64,000 bases of DNA from Aplectana chamaeleonis (Eukaryota; Nematoda; Chromadorea; Rhabditida; Cosmocercidae), in contig JAPDOI010001371.1 in NCBI GenBank assembly GCA_029168955.1, positions 1 through 64,000 on the forward strand, read 5' to 3'. The notes beneath the pieces were generated by a model. That model saw nothing but the letters and a program-made list of their open reading frames with translations, was not told the DNA's origin and did no database searches. Both the position numbers and the translations under genes were made by a program. Shown here in pieces: positions 52,101-61,213 of this stretch (the stretch's first letter is position 1; each line of letters opens with the position of its first letter).

Positions 52101-54367
52101 AGCATTATGGATTCGCGCAGATTTCGCGATTAGCGCGCGCTTGCCGAAATCAGCAGGGACCATGATTCTCGTCCACGCCCTGAATTTAGAAACCGTTATT
52201 TTGACTTATTCTGGACGTTTTTCTTCCCTGTATCTTCACTATTAGTTACCTCACGACCAAACAATCTCATTTTTGGGTCGAACTCGAGTGCGATATCCAT
52301 CGTGAACACTGTCTTTAAAACCCTAGTCTAGCTGCCCGAGTAGTAGTGAAAAAAGTTATGAACCAAAAAGTGAAGAGCCCTGCAGGATTATTACCATCAA
52401 GCTACGGTAACCTGTCATAATTTCAAGAAAAACAACAAACGGACCTCAGATTCGTGTTCGACACCCCCAAATTACCCTCCTGGACGAAGTTTGGACTCAA
52501 AATATTACGGTATGTTACTATATGAGAATAATACAATTTAGCTACCGTAGCTCATAGACTTCCATCCAGAGAATCACGTGGTACAGTCTCCTTTGGTGCA
52601 AAAAAAATTTGCCATGCTGTTCTTCGAGACAGACGTCGTGAGGGGTATTCATGTAGAAGTTTATTGACGATTCTTCTGATGGGAAAAGTCAGCAATCACT
52701 TGGAATGGAGTTCACGGCAAGAAAAATCAACGCCAATGGCAATTTTTGAGGAAGTGGGCGAAACACAAGTTCTTATTACAATAGCAGCAAAACCTAAAAC
52801 TAGCATCATTGCAACATCCAATTTCCGTGCATTTGCCGTTTTCAATAGGGAAAAGCGTTGCGTTCGGGCTGTCGAGTTGACCGGGACTCTGCCGTGAAAT
52901 CGACAATCGTGTGAAAGCAGTTGTAATTAAATAAGACACAAAACAAGAGGTTCAAATCGCCTCAGAATAAAACATGTTTCCTTGTAAGTTGGACCACACA
53001 ACTCAAACCATCCACTCATACAAAAAGTTTTATTAGAAAATTCGTTTCCGTGTTTTGCTCTTCTCTATGCTTGTTCCTCTTCCCTCTGAGAGCAGGTGTC
53101 GATAAAGTATAATCAAAATGCCGTTTCCAGTTGTTGGGCTCAAAAAACGTCGTTGCAAAAACTTGACCAGCAGAGGGGATAGAACTCAGGAGCCTCCTGA
53201 TGGTAGGTCGCCGCCTTGGACAATTCGACCAGTTGGGCTTGGTGGTGTTGTTGAAATGATAGATGATATAGCACTCGCCAATTTCTCGCCGTTTCGAAAA
53301 ATAACTCATAACTTCTCTCCCCAGTACTACTCGGGCAAATAGTAGGTTTTTCTCACAACTACGCTTAAGGTAGGTATTCTAGCAGAAAAACGAGTGTATG
53401 GGCAGTTCTGGCAAACGGGTCTGGTCATTCCCTTGTAAGGGAGAACTTAGCAGACGACCACCGGCAAAGCGTCAAGACGTCGGAGCGTCGTACGCCAGCG
53501 CTGAAACGCTGGCGCGTGACGCTCGACGGCTGACGCATTCAACGTGTCCAAGGACGGCACGTGGTTAACGATAATATCGATAATATTAGTGACAGCCGCT
53601 ACTGCCGCTATGCCTCCACCGTCAGCGATAGGGCGGCTGCAGTGGTCACTGGAGAGTCAGATCAATAACGAGTGTTAACCCTTAATGGACCGCGTGTCCA
53701 CACTGCGCACCCACGCCAAAAACACAATTTTTTCGTTTTACTTCAAGAAAAACGGACTCCTTCCGATTATTGCTCTTATATCTATGCTTCATACAACTTC
53801 CATAAATGGTATGCAGATATTAGGCGCCATATATCTCCTTTTGACATAGGCGATTACAACAAAAAATCAGTTTAAAAACTCCCTGAAGTGATTGGCCGTC
53901 GAGCGCGCCGGTCCGCTACTGGAGCTAGCCGTGGAACGCGCGGTCTCCTAAGTGTTAAAGATGCGAACCCCCAGCGTCACTTGGCGCTAGGTCGTCTGCT
54001 ATGGACGGAACCTTATTTAGGCGTTGTATTCACTGTTGTGGCTGATCACGGTATTCGCCTCCACTTGGTGCACCGCCATGATAACATTGGTTATCGTAAG
54101 CTGGTATGAGCCAACCGAACAGATAACCATCATCCAAAGCTATGTGGTCAGTTTTGCTGAGCTCATTTCCTCAACATATTAACACATTCAACTGTGATTC
54201 AGGTCATATTCATCATGGTGTCCTACTCATGTAATTACTATGTCTATTTCGCTATCAATCACATGTACCGTCAAATTTTCATGCATGACTTAGGCTACCT
54301 ACTTCCAAGGAGGTTCGTTCAACTTCAAGCTTCCTCTAACATTTACGCGAACAGTCACGTTATTTAG
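43138..54367 (+). CDS. Srsx-type seven-transmembrane chemoreceptor, gene B (8 exons, all splice sites canonical)
   Basis: Exons: 43138-43273, 45874-46012, 46076-46150, 46261-46380, 46440-46570, 51395-51438, 54021-54146, 54203-54367. Joined they give 311 codons plus a stop with no internal stop; all seven introns have GT..AG ends and matching phases. The protein has seven hydrophobic segments. Srsx-type landmarks are GNVSLISATYRHKSLQTKHG after TM1, ILLAMTSFYQLVSLLGELIN (TM2), MDILYSLIFPLRYRHM (end of TM3), VAIASIPAVLYALLINILAT (TM4), LCNPP in the extracellular loop, FSNLVVFLTYVVIYSVVRKR (TM5), LLWLITVFASTWCTAMITLV (TM6) and FIMVSYSCNYYVYFAINHMY (TM7). The likely role is detection of small molecules in sensory neurons through G proteins; ligand unknown. 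It is a tandem paralogue of gene A, with a C-terminal tail seven residues longer. Introns 1, 5 and 6 (2.6, 4.8 and 2.6 kb) are packed with mobile elements, unusual for this family. The start ATG matches that of A. Confidence 0.88.
44249..45234 (+). mobile_element. Internally deleted mariner in intron 1 of gene B
   Basis: TTAGGTTGGGGAATAAGTTC at 44249 and a complementary end CCGGGCGAAGTTATTGTCCAACCCAA (quoted in parts: AACTTCGCCCGG inward) at 45234, flanked by TA. It is only 986 bases. The transposase N-terminal half is missing. What remains is VWWDWEG-like sequence (about 44625-44650), LYIAQL, LLDNARPHAEQV (second catalytic Asp, about 44895), QHPPYSPDLTSTGYHLL (third position Gly, about 44970-45020) and, after a frameshift, LVERWEKVVNSSGEYIIH to 45157. 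Inactive. Confidence 0.88.
45269..45726. mobile_element. TTAA-flanked MITE, AGGCACAGGACACC family (copy 2)
   Basis: Starts AGGCACAGGACACCC and ends GGTGTACTGTGCCT, with TTAA at 45265-45268 and 45727-45730. It aligns end to end with 4492-4978. It lies 147 bases before exon 2 of gene B. Confidence 0.88.
46902..46923 (+). other. SL1-like 22-mer, second copy (19 of 22 matches)
   Basis: It differs from SL1 at three positions and is followed by GTATGTTGG, compared with GTACTTGG after the copy at 15951-15972. The core CAATTACCCAAGTTTG is identical in both. Confidence 0.6.
46995..47135. repeat. 24-bp minisatellite, six units
   Basis: Units of GGCCGCGACGCGTGTCGGTG plus TGCC; the last two carry GACCGC instead of GGCCGC. 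A period of 24 keeps all frames open, which produces spurious ATRVGVPA-type frames. One unit-like sequence occurs in the related element (about 16040-16062), so this array expanded from it. Confidence 0.92.
47690..48215 (-). pseudogene. RTE-type reverse transcriptase relic, split by a hairpin element
   Basis: On the reverse strand, CQRYIDSKITSTGDMLSKSQ (about 48165-48105, the YLGSKITSDG region) and WRNTTG lead to the hairpin element at 47921-48056. After it come VM, then SLYASECWPTTKAIEQCL (about 47855-47800), EEMKMFRWSLGVTLRDRILN and DTVRTT. This is the same C-terminal region as in the relic at 16339-17050 but a distinct lineage. Stops interrupt it. It lies antisense in intron 5 of gene B. 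Confidence 0.82.
47921..48056. mobile_element. 136-bp hairpin element inserted in the RTE relic
   Basis: GGCATGGAACCGGAAGAGAC at 47921 and its complement GTCTCTTCAGGATCCATGCC ending at 48056 form the outer stem; a TTGGCGCAAAC/GTTTTGCGCCAA hairpin with TGTAACA forms the inner part. It interrupts the retrotransposon relic between the codons for TG and VM, so it is younger than the relic. Confidence 0.85.
48239..48510. mobile_element. Foldback MITE with about 95-base arms
   Basis: TGTTTATCTTGAATTGCACA at 48239 and its complement ending AATAAACA at 48510. Arms continue with AAAACACGGTC, CTAATAGTCC.CTAATTGG and CCGTAGTGTACGTCCAC. A small spacer separates them. Target duplications are unclear. Confidence 0.82.
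48511..49691. repeat. GC-rich repeat cluster in gene B intron 5
   Basis: 48800-48870 has two copies of GTAGGATTACTAGG.AC.GCTCAGG. 49160-49335 has a cluster of GCCGGC palindromes (CGCCGGCTGACGCCGGCCTC, CTACGCCGGCC, GCCGGCTTCGCCGGC, GCCGGCCATCGCCGGCC). ATACGTGTCGACCGG at 49078 relates it to the element at 49692-50320. No gene is recognised. Confidence 0.6.
49692..50320. mobile_element. TAA-flanked TIR element with strong C/G runs
   Basis: GGCCCCGGTCATAGTTGG at 49692 and its complement ending at 50320, each bordered by TAA, a target usual for PIF/Harbinger-type MITEs. Inside are several copies of ATACGTATCGACCGGGGGGTG (inverted near 49786; direct near 50086, 50176 and, degenerate, 50275). The runs CCCCCC.CACCCCC (49727-49792) and GGGGGGTGTTGGGGGGTG (50098-50116, 50188-50212) could form quadruplexes on one strand. 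Confidence 0.82.
50430..51083. repeat. About 42-bp minisatellite, 16 units
   Basis: Consensus pieces are GGTCCCGCACACTTTCTACG, GCGTCCTACGCACTTCCACT and TG. Units vary from 37 to 45 bases. Because many units are 42 bases, a 210-residue forward frame (50469-51101) stays open; it has no domain and shifts phase between units, so I do not regard it as a gene. It lies in intron 5 of gene B, 310 bases before exon 6. Confidence 0.93.
51128..51200. repeat. CA-rich microsatellite
   Basis: Irregular (CA)n with CACACACACGCACACACAAA, directly after the minisatellite. Confidence 0.8.
51868..52315. mobile_element. TTAA-flanked MITE, AGGCAGTGTTCACG family, intron 6 of gene B
   Basis: AGGCAGTGTTCACGATAAAT at 51868 and its complement ending TCGTGAACACTGTCT at 52315, with TTAA at 51864-51867 and 52316-52319. 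Only the ends are clearly shared with the copies at 10553 and 56980, so the family is heterogeneous inside. Confidence 0.88.
52320..54020. other. Rest of gene B intron 6
   Basis: No gene is recognised. 53455-53545 holds short GC-rich palindromes (CCAGCGCTGAAACGCTGG; GACGTCGGAGCGTC). The acceptor TTATTTAG precedes exon 7 at 54021. Confidence 0.4.
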
Positions 54368-55107
54368 AATGAAGAATTGGTCACGCTGGAGTTCCGAAAG
54401 CAAGACGCAGCCGAATACGCTTTCAATACCAATATCAGCAACTATGATAGAGATTAGACCGAGGAAAGGAGGCAGCAGTGTTTCCTCGAAGACAGTCGAC
54501 ACACGGCGATAATGGCGGAGAATTGAAGGCTTCGAAGAGAAAAGAACTGCAATGCAGAAGCCAGAGATGTGCTAGAGAGTTTTCTCGATGGTCTAGAAAT
54601 AAATAGACGTTAAGGCTCACGCAGTGTCTACAATCCTGCCAGCGGTCGAGCCGCGCTTTAGAATAGCTGAACACTGATTCCTCGCACAGTAACCGCAAGA
54701 GCTTCCTAGCCAGCCATGTGAGCTCCCCGAGAGCCCAAATTGACCCTACAAACACAGATCCTGCTCACGATCCGCGCTCGTTCGCTGTTATGTCAGCGTT
54801 AACAACCATAAGGATAGCGCTCCTGTCGAGCCGTTCGTACGACTCCCGTTCTCAAGGTGCTCTTTGGTCAAGGCGTGCTTGGTCCCAAAGCGCTATCACG
54901 GTAAACCACAAATTCTGACACCCCGCGGAGTCGAACGAATTGACTCGGCATCCCTTTGTTCAGCGTCGCATTCCTGCGGCTCTGGGCGATGGCGTCCGGC
55001 TTGCTTTCGTTGGTTTCACATAGTCCACTACAGACTTTAACGCACCCCACGGCTGATCCGCGTTAGGTGTCTTTCACAGTTCCGCCGCCTAGAAGAGCGG
55101 CAAAATG
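54368..55107. repeat. 3' flank of the duplicated unit, copy B, then unique sequence
   Basis: 54368-54810 matches 34626-35085. Beyond that no similarity to the A side or to known genes is seen. Confidence 0.65.
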
Positions 55108-55875
55108 CGATTCTATGGCCATTGGTATACCTTCCTGTCGCTGCAGCGACAGGTTTCGACAACTATCACTCATCGTGTCGCGACCAGCAACGGCACTATA
55201 GCAGGGTCGGCCGCGGGATCAGTTTGCGTGCGCTCGTCGCTTGAACAGGTCGCTGAGGGGTGTTATAGTTTCCACTGACGTAACCCTGGTATACTCCGTC
55301 GCCGCAGCGACGGGCTGTCGCTGGCTCCCCTGGAGTCCACAGATTCATCCATTTCACGCTGTTTTATGTGATTTTTGGCATATCATGAACAGCATAGTGT
55401 CATCAAAAGACATTATAGTTTTGTACGTTTCGGTTTAGTTGTTTATCTGCAGTTTTTTTTTTCAACTGGTTGTTTATGTGCTGTCATTATCCCATTCCAT
55501 TGTTTACGAATCGTTCTTTTTATTTACACATTTGTCTAGGCTGTCGAATGCATGAATTTTATCGCAAGACGACGTATTTTGCCTCTTCTATGGATCTAGA
55601 TTTTCTGCTTCCTCAACTACCAATTAAAACAGGGATTGTTAAAACGACCAGATGATAATCATATTGTGACAGACAGTGAAAACAATTGAAAAAGTCACGG
55701 AATCCTATATAGACTGGTATGGCATGACCATAATCGATTTTTTGTCTGCTGTGCAGATGAGCGTGTGCGTAAATGTCAGTACGCAATAGTGTGTGGAATT
55801 CGATGCGACGACGACGACTCCGTCGCCGGCGACCGGTTGTCGCTGAAGTATACCAATGGTCTATGAAATCGCGCC
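55108..55875. mobile_element. TIR element with CCATTGGTATAC termini
   Basis: GCGATTCTATGGCCATTGGTATAC-like sequence at 55108-55131 (GCGATT, then CATTGGTATACC) is inverted at 55846-55875 (GTATACCAATGG, then AAATCGC). Internal copies of TGTCGCTG.AGCGACAGG (55137, 55299) form further small palindromes. No transposase is recognised; target duplication uncertain. Confidence 0.65.
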
Positions 55876-56194
55876 GTGTGATCATTATTACAGAAATGCA
55901 CTATGCCGCGCCGCGAGAATGAACATCCTCTAACCGACCGCGCGCTCCACGACCAATGAATTCAGTGGGTTTTAGAACCGGGATTGTCGTTATGAATAAA
56001 TTTTTAACAATTTCAACATGCCTCACGTCTGCTCACTGAAAGTATAAGATTTTTCAGTACCGGTACTCCGGCTTAAATAGAAAGGATTCCTTTTTTTGGG
56101 AGGGGGGAGGACGACGAAAAGCTTAATTCATGGCGTAGGTCAACAGAGTGAACACGCGCTCCCAGGAGCACAGCAGCCGTGGGTGTTCAGGGTG
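55876..56194. other. No feature seen
   Basis: AT-rich spacer between two foldback elements. Confidence 0.4.
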
Positions 56195-58306
56195 AACCAT
56201 AGGTTCGTTGGGGTGGAGGCAACGGTCCGAGAGGTGAAGGTTGTTTAGAATACCTGAGTGGAACATGGTGAAAGTTCCCTAATGACTTGCAACTTCAAAA
56301 TTTGACGTTTTCTTAATCCCTTTCTTCTTGCATTCGATATTTTTTAATCATTTTTTTTGTTAGATGAACTGCTTTAGAAATTCACTAATCTCAATAAAAT
56401 GATCTGCCTACGTCATGAAAAATTTCCATTGAGCTGTCTTGGAGTCAAAAATTTTCGGAAAATTTTTCCAAGCGATTTTTGAAAAAATACCTGTTCTTCG
56501 CGCATAACATTTTCGCCCTTTGAGATGGATTTTTGAACGGAGCTGCTTCCAAAATCTTCATGACATTTTGCGTCGAATGTTTTCAATTTGAGAAAAATAC
56601 GTTTCTTATCTCTCAGCCGATTTCAATTTATTAAATAACTTTTCTTTCACAAAAAGCAATCAGTTTTTCACTCCTAACTTTTTTACCCTCAAAGATATCC
56701 CGTTGGTGAAAGTTATTTTGGAATCCCCATAAAATTCTACATAGAATAGCGTTTTCATCTTTTGAAAATACATTCCCCTTCTTCCAGCCCATTTCAGTTT
56801 ATAAAGTGCATTTTTTTTCGCCTGAAATTATCGGTTTTTCGTCTATAACTCTTTTACGCTTAGAGATAATCCCCATATAATTCTGCGTCGACTAGTGTTT
56901 CCAAGTTGAAAAAATATTTTCTCAAACCTTCAGCCAAATTCCTTTTACGAAACATCGGTTTTCGCCTATAACTCTTTAAAGGCAGTGTTCACGATGAAAA
57001 CCTCTTTTCTGTTTTTTCCTGTCTTGAAAACGGTCCCATTCTGATTCCAATGATGTCTCTGGAATCGTGCAGGACCTTCTGGGAACGGAGTTACGGTCCC
57101 TCAAATATTGAACTAGGAAAGCATGGTGGACGTGTTGTCCGAGGCTTGTAACTTCCGTCTTTTGCAGCCAATGTAAGCGAGCTGTCGTGAGTAAAGAGAG
57201 ATGTTGAGAATAAAGAGAAGAACGTGGCTTCTGATAGGTAACCATCGCTCATCTCACGATCTCGAGAGTTCCATTGTTCACGTCGAGGGGCCGGACTTGC
57301 CCAAAGCGGCGGGGTTTGCCCACTTTTCTGAGCCGTTTTGCGGCTCCTGGGTAGCTTTTCGTCCCGTTTCTTCGACGCTGTTCTGCTTCTGAGAGCCACG
57401 AGAAGCGTTTGTCATGGAGAACTCGAGGATAAAGTTTATCGTGAACAGTGCCTTTAAACGTGAAAGATAGGAATTTTGTGAAGGTTGTTTTTGAAGTCTA
57501 CGTAAAATTCTGCGTCAAATGATATATCCGGTTCCTAACTTTGCTTGCCCCATAAGCCAGCCAGATCGGTGGAGCCGAGCTCCATAGTTATCTCCATAGG
57601 GTGCTCTCGCCTCTATGGTGTAAGTGAGAGACGCAGAATTCTCTTGGAGCCTACAACGGGGCTCGGCTCCACTGACCTGGCTGACTTATGGAGCAAGCAA
57701 AGTTAGGAACCCGATATGTCATTCGACGCAGAATTTTACGTAGATTTCAAAAACAACCTTTACCAGAACCCTATCTTCAACGGTTAAAGAGTTATAGGCA
57801 AAAAACCGGTGTTTCGTAAAATGAATTAGGCTGAAGGATCGAGAAAATACTTTTCCAAACTGGAAACACCAGTCGACGCAGAATTCCATCGAGATTTCGA
57901 AAACAACCTTCACCAAAGGTCCATCTGTTAGCGTAGAAAAGCTATAGACGAAAAACCGAAAATTTCAGGCGAAAAAAATGCACTTTATAAACTGAAATGG
58001 GCTGGAAGAAGGGGAATGCATTTTTAGAAACTGAAATTGCTATTCGAAGCAGAATTTTATGGGGATTCCGAAAACAACCTTCACCAGAGAGCTATCTTCT
58101 AGGGTATAAAATTTATGGACGAAAAACCGGCATGAAACACCCACCCAATTTTGAAACTGGCTTGCATGAGTGTTGGGTCACTTTCATTCCTTTTCGAGCT
58201 GTTTCACCGGTTTTCACCCGTTTTCCCAATAGTGAAGGTTCCCCCTTCACCTGCCCAGAGGTGAAGGTTGGTGGAGTACATGGCTCCACCCAACGAAGCT
58301 ATGGTT
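56195..58306. mobile_element. Large foldback element, copy 1 (about 2.1 kb)
   Basis: AACCATAGGTTCGTTGGGGT at 56195 and its complement ending CGAAGCTATGGTT at 58306. The arms meet near 57620: 57540-57600 (CCCATAAGCCAGCCAGATCG, GGAGCCGAGC) is inverted at 57655-57715. The arms contain internal repeats of the type TTCACCTATAACTTTTT / ATTTCAGTTTATAAAGTGCA / TTCTGCGTCGA. The left arm is interrupted by a TTAA MITE at 56980-57453. No protein is encoded. Copy 2 is at 36797-39500. Confidence 0.85.
56980..57453. mobile_element. TTAA-flanked MITE, AGGCAGTGTTCACG family, inside the large foldback
   Basis: AGGCAGTGTTCACGATGAAA at 56980 and TTTATCGTGAACAGTGCCT ending at 57453, with TTAA on both sides. The right arm of the host foldback (57780-57800, GGTTAAAGAGTTATAGGC) is the uninterrupted counterpart with a single TTAA. 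Confidence 0.93.
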
Positions 58307-58434
58307 TGGACACGCTATCTCTTAGGTGTCAACAAACGGTCAATCGTCATCGAGGAGAATCACACTAGTTTCAATCCTTCACAGGATCAAGGAGAATCGA
58401 TTGAAGGTAATCTCATAGCCCTATGTGTAAGGTG

Positions 58435-58500
58435 CCATTCATACTCAACGCCAGCGTGGCACGTGCGTGAAGCGCTGGCGTGGCTCTGGAGTATGAATGG
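58435..58500. repeat. 66-bp hairpin
   Basis: CCATTCATACTC and its exact complement GAGTATGAATGG enclose a second inverted pair CGCCAGCG/CGCTGGCG. Confidence 0.85.
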
Positions 58501-58910
58501 TCTGATGCCAAGTCCGCGAGTGACGCCCGCTCCGCCAAGGCGACGATGGCCGTAACGACTTTTTCATGATTTCCATTATTAATCCATCATCAATTTCATT
58601 CCTTTTCATGGTGATTAATTCCATTACTATTCCCTGCCATCGTGATGGTGCACGCATGTGCAGAATTTGCATGTTTGGAAAAGTTAGGGCCCACTTTTTT
58701 CGCTCCGCCATGGCGTCGCCGCTGGAGTATTCAGTACTGATTTAGATCTCTTGCCGGGAGAATACAATCCGCCCATGTTCTCGCACTACGCACGAAGAGA
58801 AGGGTAATCTTCAATTTTTTTTCGAAGCCAGAATTTCGATGTTTTTTTGAATACTTAATGCCTTTTGATGGCATGGTATATGTGTGAATAGCTGATGGAA
58901 GCAGAACGAG
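58501..58910. other. No feature seen
   Basis: Short frames only. Confidence 0.4.
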
Positions 58911-58980
58911 GTCTCGGTGGTGTAGCGGTAACACTCTCGCCCGGAAAGCGTGCAATGCAGGTCAGAGCCCTGCCTGACAT
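58911..58980 (+). tRNA. tRNA-like sequence, probably a pseudogene or SINE head (anticodon position reads GGA)
   Basis: A cloverleaf can be drawn. The acceptor is GTCTCGG with CTGACAT (one mismatch, two wobble pairs). The D stem is GTGT/ACAC around AGCGGTA, the anticodon stem CTCGC/GCGTG has one mismatch and loop CCGGAAA, and the T stem GCAGG/CCTGC has loop TCAGAGC. The A box (TGGTGTAGCGG) is good; the B box (GGTCAGAGCCC) departs from GGTTCGANTCC. GGA would mean serine, but the long variable arm of tRNA-Ser is absent and T33 is C, so a functional tRNA is unlikely. Confidence 0.5.
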
Positions 58981-59672
58981 CTGAGTTTTGCCTTCACCTC
59001 AGCTACCTTGCGATAACTTTTTTCTAAGCGTTTTTCCTGTATTGCAGTAGAGTCCGCTTTTCCTGAACGTTGAAGCCATGTGATCTTGTGATTCGCCTTC
59101 GTCAGGATGGACTCTTGCGGTTTTCATGATAACGCGCAAGTAATACAACCGTTCTTGTTTAGGCGCTATTTATACTCCTCAACGCCATAACGTCAGACAG
59201 GGCGTGGCATTGCAGATGAATACCTTCCACGCGCGTCACGCGTTTGCGGTGACTATAGTGCGTTGAAAAAATCCGACATACCCCAATTTTTATGGTTCTA
59301 AAAATCATGTGATTTTAGCGGGCAAACGGCGAACGCCAATCGACGTAACATGTCAAAAAACCCCGGGAAAACTTGATCTCCTGCCATAGAATTGACACCG
59401 AGAAATATTCAACTGAAGCATGCCAAGAAATCAATATCGATTAACGATTTTTCGGCTCACTGAACGCGTAGTAAGCCCGACGAAAGCTTCCACGGCGACT
59501 AGATTTTGAAGCCACAAAAATTCGTGTATTTTCCTTTGAGCGAGTACACAAAACCACACAACTTAAATTCATCGAGAAACTTTTACTTGAAGAACGCCAA
59601 AGCAATGCAAAACTAGACAAGAACCTGACGCCATTGTCAACATATTACACCATAGACAGACAAGATGCTCAA
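58981..59672. other. No recognisable gene
   Basis: AT-rich, short frames only, no defined element ends. Confidence 0.4.
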
Positions 59673-60008
59673 AGGCAGTGTTCACGATAAATACGGTCTT
59701 CGAGTTTTCACCGGAAATCGAATGCACCCGGGTCCATTCCAACAATATAAGCGAAAGAACGGCTAAGAACGAGTCAAAGATAGTCCTATACGGTCCTCAA
59801 ACTTATGCGTTGTGACCTACCCGTCCCCTTCTCTGTTGTCTGTTGAGGAAGTGGGCGGAGCGGGCATAGCACAACCAGATTTGAGAGCTGGCTAGTGCTA
59901 TCCATGACTCGTTTTTAGCCTTTCTTTCGTCGTTATTCTTGCAATGGACCCCGATACATTCGATTTTGCGTGAAAACTCGAAAACAGTTTTTGTGCTGAA
60001 CACTCCCG
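59673..60008. mobile_element. Decayed AGGCAGTGTTCACG-family MITE
   Basis: AGGCAGTGTTCACGATAAAT at 59673 is preceded by TCAA, a decayed TTAA. The right end GTGCTGAACACTCCCG ends at 60008 before TTAA (60009-60012). It is less well preserved than the other copies. Confidence 0.7.
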
Positions 60009-60012
60009 TTAA

Positions 60013-61213
60013 TGAAACATTCCTTCAATACATGAATTATGTAATATCAGCTATAGACAATACGTATACCATGAGATCTTACCCTAACCAGATGCTCATG
60101 GACTGAACCCATTAATTTTAGTAAAATAGTGAGCCTGGCACCTCTGCGATTACTGACTCACCAAAGTCGGATCGATGCACAAAACAACCACTTCCACGCT
60201 ACTACCTCCGGGGCTTTACACTCCAAAGAAAGCCAGCTATGCAATGGTAATTTCGAGAACAAATGCAATTTTCGGAACATCCTATCACGGCGAGGTAGCC
60301 GCGGCTCATGATAAGTATCCTCTGTAAAAAGCCGTAACTCTCACGACTCATGGCGCGAGCGGCGCGCGCGATTCCGCTCCCTACATCTGTCATGCGCTCT
60401 CTCTCTCTCACTGTCTCTAACCTCCGCTCCGCACCAGCACGCGTAGAAACCATGAGAATTTCGCGGTTTTACCGCTTATACGTCATGTTTTGTAGACACA
60501 GGAGGTCTTCACCAGTAACTATCATGCACTGAATCCAACTCATTTCGGAAATTTGCAATAAAACTGTTTTTCTCTTCACCGTCAACCTAATGCTTCGAGA
60601 AAAGATCGTTTTCCAATAAAAACTCATTATAACATTCATGCGAGAAAAAATTGTCGTCGACTTCATACTGAGTGTTCCGAAAATGAAGGTTATTTGAAAT
60701 GATTCGGATATCCAAGAAAAATCAGATATTTTAGAATTTCTTGTCACTTAATCTCCTAGTTGCTGAAAATTTGAGATCATTCTGCCTTTAAAGTCTAGGT
60801 ACATCTGAACGAAAACCTTTCAGTTCAGGGTAAAGCAGAAAAAAACGATTTCGCAATTATCCCCCATGAGTCGTATCCAATGTGTACTAACTATCGAGTG
60901 TGATGAGAGAGCAGCTGCAATGCTGGTCGATGTATCGGAGCATCTGCAAACAGCGTCGATGGCTGCTCACCCGCAGATAAGTTCTGCATACGGAATAGAG
61001 CCACACGGGTGCCCTCTTCGGATATAATACAACCCTGTTGGCGATCTGTCGACAGGGTCACTGATTCAAAAGCCTCCGACGTCAATCCCTGAAATTTATC
61101 TAGATTGAATTTACAAAATTTCGATCAGGTTTAGGCCGCAGTTATACACCGGCGGGAGGCTGCGTAATGAGCAAGTCAACTACCACTTATGTGCGTCCTA
61201 ACTGTGCTGATGC
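60013..61213. other. Repeat copy and possible 5' region of the retrotransposon
   Basis: 60340-60480 is the second copy of the dispersed repeat at 28380-28520. CTGCCTTTAAAG at about 60782-60793 resembles a MITE end without a clear partner. The 5' end of the retrotransposon that follows could lie anywhere after about 60890. Confidence 0.45.
60340..60480 (+). repeat. Dispersed repeat with a CTCTCTCTC core, copy 2
   Basis: Counterpart of 28380-28520. Shared order of ACTCTCAC, GCGCGCGCGATTC, CTCTCTCTCTCACTGTCTCT, CTCCGCACC and GAATTTCGCGGTTT. Confidence 0.55.
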
